Assembly (NCBI GenBank): GCA_947455205.1
Contig: CANGNF010000011.1
Coordinates: 1 to 64,000, forward strand
DNA from: Acetobacteraceae bacterium
GTDB lineage: Bacteria > Pseudomonadota > Alphaproteobacteria > Acetobacterales > Acetobacteraceae
DNA: 64,000 bases
Reading direction: 5' to 3'
Program-made: the position numbers and the translations under genes
Notes under the pieces: model-generated
Told to the model about the DNA's origin: nothing
Seen by the model: the letters and a program-made list of their open reading frames with translations, nothing else
Database searches by the model: none
In this document: one piece after another, positions 8,540 to 16,369 of the stretch
Layout of the letters: each line of letters starts with the position of its first letter
How positions within the stretch are numbered: the stretch's first letter is position 1

Positions 8540-8968
8540 ATGCTGCGTTCCGCCCTTGCCGCCCTGCTGCTGCTGCTGGCCAGCGCCCCAATCTCTGCCC
8601 CGGCCTTCGCCCAGGCCGGCTGCGGCCGGCCGACACCGATCCAGTTCGCCCCCGGAACCCGCGGCGCCACGGTGGAGGGCGGTGCGCCGCGCGGCGAGAT
8701 CAGCTGCTACACCGTCACCGCCCGCGCCGGGCAGCGCATGGAGGTGACGATCTCCAGCGTGGAGAACAACGGCGTGTTCCAGATCTACGCGCCGGGCTGG
8801 ACCGACAAGCCGGGCGAGGGCCCCGACGGCAAGCCGCTGCCGGGGGTGGGGCCAAGCACGGATGCGATGCGCTTCGTCGGGGTGCTGCCGGCGGATGGGC
8901 GCTACCTGATCGTGGCCGGCAGCACGCGCGGCGGCACGACGTTCAGGCTGAGCGTGGCGATCAAGTAG
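8540..8968 (+). CDS. Small secreted protein, PPC-like beta fold, function unknown
   Basis: This 142-residue protein has a clear Sec signal peptide (MLRSALAALLLLLASAPISA, cleavage near AFA-QA). The mature part has two cysteines (AGCGRPTP and ISCYTVTA) and the layout of a bacterial prepeptidase C-terminal (PPC)-like domain: YTVTARAGQRMEVTISS, then VGVLPADGRYLIVAGSTRGGTTFRLSV. It follows the beta-helix membrane protein after 11 bases on the same strand and is probably coexpressed with it. It ends one base before the proB stop on the opposite strand. The role is unknown. Confidence 0.6.
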   Translation: MLRSALAALLLLLASAPISAPAFAQAGCGRPTPIQFAPGTRGATVEGGAPRGEISCYTVTARAGQRMEVTISSVENNGVFQIYAPGWTDKPGEGPDGKPLPGVGPSTDAMRFVGVLPADGRYLIVAGSTRGGTTFRLSVAIK

Positions 8969-10123
8969 CTACAGCACCACCAGGTCGTCGCGGTGCACCA
9001 CCTCGTCGCGGCCGCGCCAGCCGAGGATCGCCTCGATCTCTGCCGACTTCCGCCCGGCGATCTGGCGCACCGCCTCGGCGTCGTAGGCGCTGAGGCCGCG
9101 GGCCAGCTCGTGGCCGTCCAGGTCCTTCACGCTGACGGCGTCGCCGCGGAGGAAGCTGCCCTCCACCCGGCGCACCCCGGCCGGCAGCAGGGAGGAACCG
9201 CGCGCCAGCGCCCGCGCCGCGCCCTCGTCCACCACCAGGCAGCCCTGCGCCTGCAGCGACCCGGCGATCCAGCGCTTGCGTGAGGTGCGGCCTTCCGGCG
9301 AGGGCAGGAACCAGGTGCAGCGCGCGCCCTGCACCAGCGCCTGCAGCGGCCGGTCCTGCTTGCCCAGCGCAATGGCCATGGCACAACCCGCCCCGGTCGC
9401 GATCTTCGCCGCGATCAGCTTGGTCCGCATGCCGCCGGAGGAATAGCCCGGCGGCGGCTCGCCCCCCATGGCCATGATCTCGTCGGACAGCCGCTCCACC
9501 ACCGGCAGGTGCTGGGCGCCGGGGTTGCTGCGGGGGTCGGCGGTGTACAGGCCGTCGATGTCGGACAGCAGCACCAGCGCATCCGCCTGGATCATCTCCG
9601 CCACGCGGGCGGCCAGGCGGTCATTGTCGCCGAAGCGGATTTCCGCCGTGGCGACCGTGTCGTTCTCATTGATCACGGGAATGCAGCCGAGCGTCAGCAG
9701 CGTGCCCAGCGTCTCCCGCGCGTTCAGGTAGCGGCGACGGTCCTCGCTATCCTCCAGCGTCAGCAGCAGCTGCGCGGCAACCAGTTGCTGCGCCGAGAGC
9801 GCGGCGTCCCAGGCGCCGGCCAGGCGGATCTGCCCCACCGCGGCGGCGGCCTGCTTCTCCTCCAGCCGCAGCTTCTTGCGGGTCAGGCCAAGGCTGCGCC
9901 GGGCCAGGGCGATGGCGCCGCTGGAGACCAGCACCACCTCGGTGCCGCGGGCGCGCATGGCCGCGACATCGGCGGCCACGCCGGCCAGCCAGGCCTCGCG
10001 CGGGGCGGCGGTCTTCTCGTCCACCACCAGGGCGGAGCCGATCTTCACCACCACCCGCCGGGCCTGGGCCAGGTCGGGCAGGGCGGGGCTGTTCTGCGGC
10101 CGGGATTGCATGGCGGCGCGCAT
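8969..10123 (-). CDS. proB: Glutamate 5-kinase ProB
   Basis: ProB phosphorylates glutamate with ATP in the first and feedback-regulated step of proline synthesis. It has 384 residues. The amino-acid-kinase domain ([70 protein letters not shown]) is followed by a C-terminal PUA domain (about 290-375: [34 protein letters not shown]). ATG at 10123 was chosen. ATG at 10111 is equally possible because neither has a clear ribosome-binding site. The region just upstream is a 13-bp minisatellite, and proA lies 2.4 kb away instead of next to it. Confidence 0.94.
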   Translation of the reverse strand: MRAAMQSRPQNSPALPDLAQARRVVVKIGSALVVDEKTAAPREAWLAGVAADVAAMRARGTEVVLVSSGAIALARRSLGLTRKKLRLEEKQAAAAVGQIRLAGAWDAALSAQQLVAAQLLLTLEDSEDRRRYLNARETLGTLLTLGCIPVINENDTVATAEIRFGDNDRLAARVAEMIQADALVLLSDIDGLYTADPRSNPGAQHLPVVERLSDEIMAMGGEPPPGYSSGGMRTKLIAAKIATGAGCAMAIALGKQDRPLQALVQGARCTWFLPSPEGRTSRKRWIAGSLQAQGCLVVDEGAARALARGSSLLPAGVRRVEGSFLRGDAVSVKDLDGHELARGLSAYDAEAVRQIAGRKSAEIEAILGWRGRDEVVHRDDLVVL

Positions 10124-10143
10124 ACCATGGCACCGGCCGAGGC

Positions 10144-10253
10144 AACACCCCGGGGGTAGCGCCTCCGGGGCAACACCCGGGCGCAACCACCCCGAGGCAG
10201 CACCCCGAGGCAGCACCCCGAGGTAGCGCCCCGAGGCAGCTCCCCCGGGGCAG
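10144..10253. repeat. 13-bp tandem repeat upstream of proB
   Basis: Four near-identical copies of CACCCCGAGGCAG run from 10188 to 10239 (the third has T for C, the fourth starts CGC). Degenerate copies rich in CCCGGGG lie on either side. The array fills the space between the proB start and the 3' end of the SGNH esterase gene. A 13-bp unit is not a multiple of three, so it is unlikely to be coding. Copy-number change could alter the proB leader. Confidence 0.85.
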
Positions 10254-10266
10254 CTTGCAGCGGCGG

Positions 10267-12255
10267 CTACAGGTACCAGTGGCCGGTGGCGGCGAAGTTG
10301 GCCTCGGCCTGGGCGGCAACCGCGTTCCAGTCCACCGGCCCGGCCACCGCCGCGGCGGCGGGCGCGGCGCCGGCAGCCACCGGGGCGATGGCGGTGCCGA
10401 AGCCGAAGTCGTGCGGCCCGGCCGAGAGCAGGTCGGCGCTGCCGCCCGCCACCGCCGCGCCGTTCCAGAAAATGCCGTCCACATGCAGGTTGCGGTCGGT
10501 GGCGGCAGTGCCGCCATAGCCGTCGTTCAGGAAGGTCACCAACACGTCGTGCGCGCCGGCGCCCCAGCTGCCGTGCAGGGTCAGCGTATCCGACTGGCCG
10601 GCGCCGTGCAGCGCGCTGGCGGTCAGCGTGCCGCCCAGCTTCTGGCCGTCCACGCTGACGCTGTACTGCGCGTCCGCCAGCCAGGCGTCCTGGCTGATCT
10701 TCAGCACCAGCGTATCGGCCCCGCTGCCCAGAGAGACCGCCTGCGGTGCGCCGCCGCCGGGGCCCGAGACGTAGTGCGTGCCCTGCGACAGCAGCGCGGT
10801 CGCGGCATTCGGCACCGCCGCGCCGTTGAAGCTGGCGCTGTCCAGGTACAGGTTGCGGTCGGTCGCCGCGGTGCCGCCCCAGGCGTCGTTCAGGAAGCTG
10901 ACCGCCAGCGCATGGGTGCCGCTGCCCCAGCTGCCATGGAAGGTGAAGGCCTCCGTGGCGCCGGCGGCGTGGCTGGCATGGGCGGTGAGGACGCCGCCCT
11001 GCTGCACGCCATCCACGCTGACGGTGAACTGCGCGTCGCCCTGCCAGGCGGCCTCAGACAGGTGCAGCACCAGGGTATCGGCGCCGCCGCCGGCGCCGTT
11101 GGCCGGGCCGGCCGGGGTGGTGTCCAGCGCCGGGATCACCTGGGCCGGGGCGCCGATCTGCACGCCGGTGGCCACGGTCCACAGCGGCATGCCGTGCTCA
11201 TCATAGATGCCGTGGCCGATGCCGGTGCCGTCCACCTGGGACCAGACCTTGCCGTAGCCATAGCCGTAGAACACCAGGCCATTGGCCGGCACCGGGTCGG
11301 TGAAGGTCAGCTTCAGGTGGCTGGCGTCCACCAGCTCCGCCCCGGTGGCCCAATGCCCGCCATTGCCGGCGGAAACACTGCCGTTGACGAACCAGTTGGC
11401 GCCGGTGGCGGCCACGGCGTCCAGCGCCAGCAGCGTGGTGGCGTGGTCGAAGCCGACGGTCAGCAGCACCTGGTTGGCGTGGCCATCCACCGCCTGGGCC
11501 TGGATCACCTCCGGCCCGTTGCTGTCCAGCTGGCCATTGGCCAGCGCCACGGGGGAGCCGGGGACGGCGTATTGCGCGAATTCCTCGGCAATGCTCCGCG
11601 CCAGCCGATAGGCCAGCTGGGGCGTATCCTCGGCGCCGAGGTGCGGGCCGCCCATGCCGGAATCCCAGGCGTCCATGTTGGCGTCCTGGAACTGGGCGCC
11701 GACCAGTGCATTGAAGCCGGCGTCGTTGGCCAGGTTCTGCATGCCGATCTTGATCTGCTGGTTGCTGTCCCAGTTGGCCGAGGAATAGGGGATGGCGTTG
11801 ACGAAGATATAGGGCGTGGTGGCGGCCGACTGGCCCAGCGCGGCGCGCACCAGCCCGGCGTCGAAGCGCACCGCGCTCGTCCATTCATCGGCGGTCAGGT
11901 TGACCTGCTGGCTGTCGTATTCGTTGTGCAGCCAGACGATGGCGGTGGGGGAGGCCTTCACGGCGGCGGATTGGCCGGCGACGTCGTCCAGCAGGCCCTT
12001 TTCCAGCGTGTTGACCTGCCAGCCCTGGTGCCAGTCGCCATTCTTCGGCGTCAGCCAGTCCGACAGGAAGGCGGTGCCGGAGTTCATGGTGTTGACGCCG
12101 GACGCGTTGCCGAAATCGGCGACGAGCGTGACCGTGCTGGACTTGCCATCGAAGCCGAGCAGGGTCTGGACCTGGTTCTGCAGGGTAGCGAGGCCGCCGA
12201 AGGCGTCGAACAGCACCGAGTTCGATTGCCCGCGGAGCATGATGTTGAGGTTCAC
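10267..12255 (-). CDS. Sialate O-acetylesterase-like SGNH hydrolase with two CBM60-like modules
   Basis: This is a 662-residue, probably extracellular carbohydrate esterase. The N-terminus has the nucleophile block RGQSNS (Ser11) typical of the sialate O-acetylesterase (SASA) branch of SGNH hydrolases. A later D-S-G-M-G-G-P-H segment (His205) could supply the catalytic histidine. Two repeats of about 90 residues (390-480 and 510-600) have the CBM60-like pattern GADTLVL...FLNDxxGG...DRNLxxD, a calcium-dependent xylan/galactan-binding fold. The protein ends in a tag ([17 protein letters not shown]..., 642-662) shared with the GH16 enzyme at 14293-16131. No N-terminal signal peptide is present, so type I or another Sec-independent export is inferred. 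Confidence 0.75.
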   Translation of the reverse strand: MNLNIMLRGQSNSVLFDAFGGLATLQNQVQTLLGFDGKSSTVTLVADFGNASGVNTMNSGTAFLSDWLTPKNGDWHQGWQVNTLEKGLLDDVAGQSAAVKASPTAIVWLHNEYDSQQVNLTADEWTSAVRFDAGLVRAALGQSAATTPYIFVNAIPYSSANWDSNQQIKIGMQNLANDAGFNALVGAQFQDANMDAWDSGMGGPHLGAEDTPQLAYRLARSIAEEFAQYAVPGSPVALANGQLDSNGPEVIQAQAVDGHANQVLLTVGFDHATTLLALDAVAATGANWFVNGSVSAGNGGHWATGAELVDASHLKLTFTDPVPANGLVFYGYGYGKVWSQVDGTGIGHGIYDEHGMPLWTVATGVQIGAPAQVIPALDTTPAGPANGAGGGADTLVLHLSEAAWQGDAQFTVSVDGVQQGGVLTAHASHAAGATEAFTFHGSWGSGTHALAVSFLNDAWGGTAATDRNLYLDSASFNGAAVPNAATALLSQGTHYVSGPGGGAPQAVSLGSGADTLVLKISQDAWLADAQYSVSVDGQKLGGTLTASALHGAGQSDTLTLHGSWGAGAHDVLVTFLNDGYGGTAATDRNLHVDGIFWNGAAVAGGSADLLSAGPHDFGFGTAIAPVAAGAAPAAAAVAGPVDWNAVAAQAEANFAATGHWYL

Positions 12256-12581
12256 GGCAGCCTCTCAGCTTTGGGGGATGGGGCTGCCTGCTTCACGGGA
12301 AGGTGATGAGCAGACAGTATGCAATCTATGTCCGCTCACGCCGCCGCGATCAACTGTAGATAGAATACTATTAGGTCACATTATGTCTCTGGGCGGGTCT
12401 GGGGCTGCCAAGCGGTTGAAATCATGCGCTTGCGAAGACGCCTCGCGGTGCCGACCGGCCCCACCCGCCGGCGCCCGCACCCAGGGGCGACACACGCACA
12501 TGTGATGTCACCAGACCGGTCGCTTGCCGCTGGGGCGGCCCGCTGTCAGCCTCGGCGCCCGAGCACGCCAGGAGGCCCGCC
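12256..12581. other. Divergent intergenic region with AT-rich dip
   Basis: This 326-bp stretch separates the minus-strand esterase gene from the plus-strand amidase gene. About 12330-12395 is much more AT-rich than its surroundings (for example ATAGAATACTATTAGGTCAC), the sort of place where promoters for the esterase would be expected, though no confident -35/-10 pair was found. An AGGAGG at about 12570 serves the amidase start. No gene was seen. Confidence 0.5.
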
Positions 12582-14003
12582 ATGCAGCATCTGCCAGCCG
12601 AGTTGTGGAAATGGGACGCGGTTGACCTGGCCCAGGGCATCCGCACCGGCGCCATCGGCGCGCGCGAGGCGACCGAGGCCTGCCTGGCCCGGCTGGAGGC
12701 GGTGAACCCCGCGATCAACGCCATGGCGCAGGTGACCGCCGAGGCGGCCCGGGCCGAGGCCGATGCCGCCGACGCCGCGGTGCGCCGGGGCGCGGCGCTG
12801 GGCCCGCTGCACGGCGTGCCCGTCACCACCAAGATCAACGTGGACTTCGCCGGCCTGCCGAACACCAATGGCTGCGTGCCGCTGGCCAACAACCTGGCGC
12901 CGGCCGACAGCCCGGTGGTGGCCAACATGCGTCGCGCCGGCGCGGTCTTCCTCGGCCGCACCAACACGCCGGCGCTGTCCATGCGCTGGTTCACCGAGAA
13001 CGCGCTGCACGGCCGCACGCTGAACCCGTGGAGCGCCGGGCATACGCCGGGCGGCTCCTCCGGCGGGGCGGCGGCGGCGCTGGCGGCGGGCATCGGGCCG
13101 ATCGCGCATGGCAACGACCTGGGTGGCTCGATCCGCTACCCCGCCTATGCCTGTGGCGTGGCGGGCATCCGCCCCAGCTTCGGCCGGGTGCCGGCGTTCA
13201 ATCCCTCGGTCGCCGGGGAGCGGCCGTTGTCCGGCCAGCTGATGTCCACTCAGGGCCCGCTGGCGCGGCGGGTGCGGGACCTGCGCCTGGCGCTGGCCGC
13301 CATGGCCCAGCCGGATGCGCGCGACCCCTGGCACATGCCGGTGCCGCTGGAAGGCCCTGACCTGCCCGGGCCGCTGAAGGTGGCGTTCTGCGTCGACCCC
13401 ATGGGCACCGGCGTGCATCCGGCAGTGCGCGCCGCCGTGCTGCAGGCCGCCGCCTGGCTGGAACGGGCCGGCTACCGGGTGGAGGAAGCGGCGCCGCCGG
13501 ACTTCGCCGCGGTGGCGAAGGACTGGGACGCCTTCGCGCATGGCGAGGCGCAGCTCTTCATGGCCGAAAGCTTCGAGCGCCTGGCTGATGAGGGCGCGCG
13601 GGCAACCTATGGCTACATGGTCCGCCACACCCCGCCGGCCGACCTGCGTGCCCAGCTGCTGCTGATGGCGCGGCGCACCACGCATCAGCGCGCCTGGGCG
13701 CTGTTCATGCAGGACTATCCGCTGGTGCTCTGCCCGGTCTCGGCCGAGCCGCCCTTCCCGCAGGGGTTGGACCTGGACGGCCAGCAGGGCTTCGACCGGG
13801 TCTATGCCGCGCAGCAGCCGCTGTTGGCCGCGCCGCTGCTGGGGCTGCCCAGCGTCAGCGTCCCCACCGGCCTGACCGCGGACGGCCTGCCGATGGGGGT
13901 GCAGATCATCGCCCCGCGCTGGCGGGAAGACCTGTGCCTGGCCGCAGCCGAGGTGGTGGAGGCGCGGGCGCCCATGCCGACACCGATCGACCCGCGCGGC
14001 TGA
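12582..14003 (+). CDS. Amidase signature family protein
   Basis: This 473-residue enzyme belongs to the amidase signature family, which hydrolyses C-N bonds with a Ser-cisSer-Lys triad. All three parts are visible: Lys84 in VPVTTKINV, Ser159/160 in PGGSSGGAAA, and Ser183 in the DLGGSIRYPAY block. The C-terminal GLPSVSVPTGLTADGLPMGVQII segment is also typical. The ATG follows AGGAGG with 6 bases of spacing. The nearest genes are glycan-active proteins, but the substrate cannot be read from sequence. GatA is unlikely because no gatB or gatC is adjacent. Confidence 0.88.
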   Translation: MQHLPAELWKWDAVDLAQGIRTGAIGAREATEACLARLEAVNPAINAMAQVTAEAARAEADAADAAVRRGAALGPLHGVPVTTKINVDFAGLPNTNGCVPLANNLAPADSPVVANMRRAGAVFLGRTNTPALSMRWFTENALHGRTLNPWSAGHTPGGSSGGAAAALAAGIGPIAHGNDLGGSIRYPAYACGVAGIRPSFGRVPAFNPSVAGERPLSGQLMSTQGPLARRVRDLRLALAAMAQPDARDPWHMPVPLEGPDLPGPLKVAFCVDPMGTGVHPAVRAAVLQAAAWLERAGYRVEEAAPPDFAAVAKDWDAFAHGEAQLFMAESFERLADEGARATYGYMVRHTPPADLRAQLLLMARRTTHQRAWALFMQDYPLVLCPVSAEPPFPQGLDLDGQQGFDRVYAAQQPLLAAPLLGLPSVSVPTGLTADGLPMGVQIIAPRWREDLCLAAAEVVEARAPMPTPIDPRG

Positions 14004-14292
14004 CGCAGCAGCGCGGGCATCCGCATCGCCGGCCGCAGCGTTTTCCGGGCGGGGCCTGGAAACTTTCGGTCGGGGAAATCGTCTTCGCCTGCACATCGCG
14101 GCGGGGCCGGATCGCATCCGGTCCCATCGCGCCGGGATCGATCCGGGTCGGCATGGGGCAAAGGCCTCGCGGCCGATCACGGCTCACGGCGTCGTCATCC
14201 CTTCGGTTCGCCTTGGCAGGCAACCGTGTTGCCGCGCGCCCGCTGTCGTTCCACGCCGTCGCATTGGGCCGCGGCCAGGAGAACGCGCGACC

Positions 14293-16131
14293 GTGGGCAC
14301 CACCAGCAACATCGATACGTCCGGCGTCAACAGCAACGGCTGGGTGCAGACCTTCTTCGACGGCTTCGACGGTGCCTACCTGGATCGCGCGGCCTGGCCC
14401 ATCGTGCAGTACAATGTCGGCGCCAATGGTGCCTTCACCTACTCGCCCAACAACATCTTCGGCTACGACGGCGAGATGAACGTGGCCAATATTGCCGATG
14501 GCAATGGCTGGACCAGCGGCGCCTTCCAGCAGGGCTGGAACGGCCAGATGTACGGCCGCTGGTCGATCAACGCGCGCTTCGATGCCGGCCAGGGCGTCAC
14601 CGCCGCGATTTTGCTGTGGCCCACCAGCGGCGACGACAAGTTCGAGATCGACCTGGTGGAACCGCGCAGCGCCGACAAGACCACGCTGAACAACACGACC
14701 ATCCACGGCCCGAACGACGCGATCACCGTCCCCTTCGACTACGACGCGACGCAGTGGCACACCTATACGGTGGACTGGAAGCCGGGGCTGATCGCGATCT
14801 ACCTGGACGGCACCAAGATCCTGGAGACCAATGAGCGCGTGCCGGACGAGCCGATGTCGCTCGGCTTCCTCGGCTACGTCGCCAGTGGCGGGGACAGCTG
14901 GTTCGGCGGCCAGCCGAACGCGCAGACCCCCGCGGTGACGGCGCTGCACATCGACTGGGTCCGCACCTGGACGCTGGCCGACCAGTACGCCGGCAACCTG
15001 CCGGCGGCGTTGTACGGCACCGGCCCGGCCGACCTGCACGCCACCTCCAACCCCTATACCGGGCAGTGGACCGCGGGCCTGCTGGTGGACGCCAACGGCA
15101 ACCGCGAATTCGCGCTGACCGGCCAGCGCAGCGTGGAGGGCATCAACTACGCCGCCACCTGGAATGCCGCGGCCTGGAACACCGAGCTGACCCTGGTGAC
15201 CGATGCGCCGGCGACCTGGGACGCCAGCTACGGCCGCAACCTGCTGTTCGCCAACTTCGTCGATGTGGAGCTGGACTTCCGTGCCGCCGGGACCACCGGG
15301 GTGAACGTGCTGGCGGAAGGCGCGCAGCACGGCAACATCATGCTGGGCGACGGCAACAACGGCGTCACCTGGGTGGCGCATTCCAGCGCCAATGCCGGTG
15401 CCAACAACGTCATGAACATCGTCACCGGCGCCGGCAGTGACGGCATCCACCTGACCGCCGCCGCCTTCTCCCAGGCCGACGAGCCCTTTGCCTGGGGTAG
15501 CGACTGGAACAAGGACTATGACGGCCGCGCCTCCGTCGCCCAGGTCAGCACCGGCGCGGGCAACGACACCATCACCGTGGACGCCGGCCAGGCGGTCATC
15601 GATGCCGGCGCCGGCGACGATACCGTGGCCTGGCACAACCCCAGCACGCGCTTCACCGTGGATGTAGCGGCGGATGGCGCAACGCGCGTGGTGGACCTGC
15701 AGGGCGTGCTGGGCACCGCGCTGCTCTATGGCGTGGAGCGCCTGGCCTTCAGCGACGTGACCATGGCGGCCCCCGGCCAGGCGGGGCTGGAGACGCCGAT
15801 CGCCACCATCCCGGTCGGCACCACCCCCGGCACCGGCCAGCCGGCGGCGGGCAGTGGGCCCGGCGGCACACCGGCCGCGGGGTCCGGCACGGTTGCAGCC
15901 CCGGCCGCGACCGACTGGAACGCCATCGGCGCGGCGATGACGAGTTACCACGCAGCCACCGGCCAATGGTGGGGCGCGGACTACGACAACCTGCTGGCCT
16001 GGGACGCGGCGCAGGCCGCCCAGCCGGCCGCCAGCGCGCCCGCCCCGCAGCCCGTCGCCGCCACGGACTGGTACGCCCTGGCGGCGCAGGCGGAGGCGAA
16101 CTTCGCCGCCACGGGGCAGTGGTTCGTCTGA
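14293..16131 (+). CDS. GH16 family glycoside hydrolase with RTX-like region and C-terminal tag
   Basis: This is a 612-residue protein. Residues ~15-230 are a GH16 catalytic domain of the beta-glucanase class, with the catalytic motif FEIDLVE (nucleophile Glu118, Asp120, acid/base Glu123) and the concanavalin-like pattern WHTYTVDWKPGLIAIYLDG. The middle part contains calcium-binding RTX-like stretches (TGAGNDTITVDAG, DAGAGDDTV). Two copies of a DW...AATGQW tag follow, at 541-560 and at the extreme C-terminus (592-612). There is no signal peptide. The GTG at 14293 is preceded by AGGAG. The likely role is endo-cleavage of a beta-glucan or similar polysaccharide outside the cell. The 289 bp upstream hold no visible gene. 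Confidence 0.82.
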   Translation: MGTTSNIDTSGVNSNGWVQTFFDGFDGAYLDRAAWPIVQYNVGANGAFTYSPNNIFGYDGEMNVANIADGNGWTSGAFQQGWNGQMYGRWSINARFDAGQGVTAAILLWPTSGDDKFEIDLVEPRSADKTTLNNTTIHGPNDAITVPFDYDATQWHTYTVDWKPGLIAIYLDGTKILETNERVPDEPMSLGFLGYVASGGDSWFGGQPNAQTPAVTALHIDWVRTWTLADQYAGNLPAALYGTGPADLHATSNPYTGQWTAGLLVDANGNREFALTGQRSVEGINYAATWNAAAWNTELTLVTDAPATWDASYGRNLLFANFVDVELDFRAAGTTGVNVLAEGAQHGNIMLGDGNNGVTWVAHSSANAGANNVMNIVTGAGSDGIHLTAAAFSQADEPFAWGSDWNKDYDGRASVAQVSTGAGNDTITVDAGQAVIDAGAGDDTVAWHNPSTRFTVDVAADGATRVVDLQGVLGTALLYGVERLAFSDVTMAAPGQAGLETPIATIPVGTTPGTGQPAAGSGPGGTPAAGSGTVAAPAATDWNAIGAAMTSYHAATGQWWGADYDNLLAWDAAQAAQPAASAPAPQPVAATDWYALAAQAEANFAATGQWFV

Positions 16132-16322
16132 CCCTGGCCGATGCGGGCCGGCGGGGACGACCCGCCGCGCCTGCGCTCTCCCGCTGATTTCCGACCCGGC
16201 GGAGCGCGCCAACCGCGAGCGCCCCGGGTACCGGCGCGGCCGCGGTATACGTTGCTTGGTAGATTGAAGACAATCAATTTCTTGCAACCCAGGGTTGAAT
16301 CGCCAAGGCTTGTCTCCCGCAA

Positions 16323-16346
16323 GGTGCATGCACCCCCGCATGCACC
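16323..16346. promoter_or_regulatory. Palindrome and direct repeat before the second GH16 gene
   Basis: GGTGCATGCACC (16323-16334) is a perfect 12-bp palindrome. It is followed directly by a second GCATGCACC (16338-16346). It lies about 25 bp before the start codon at 16370, within the leader. This could be an operator or a translational hairpin, but no regulator gene is nearby. Confidence 0.35.
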
Positions 16347-16369
16347 GCGACTGGTGAGACCCCCCTGCC

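Noticed and set aside
10144-10253. CRISPR or REP-type array upstream of proB
   Set aside because: Units are only 13 bp, head-to-tail without spacers, and not palindromic. A simple minisatellite explains them.
12582-14003. GatA subunit of the Glu-tRNA amidotransferase (either amidase gene)
   Set aside because: No gatC or gatB genes adjoin either amidase. The contexts are catabolic or glycan-related.
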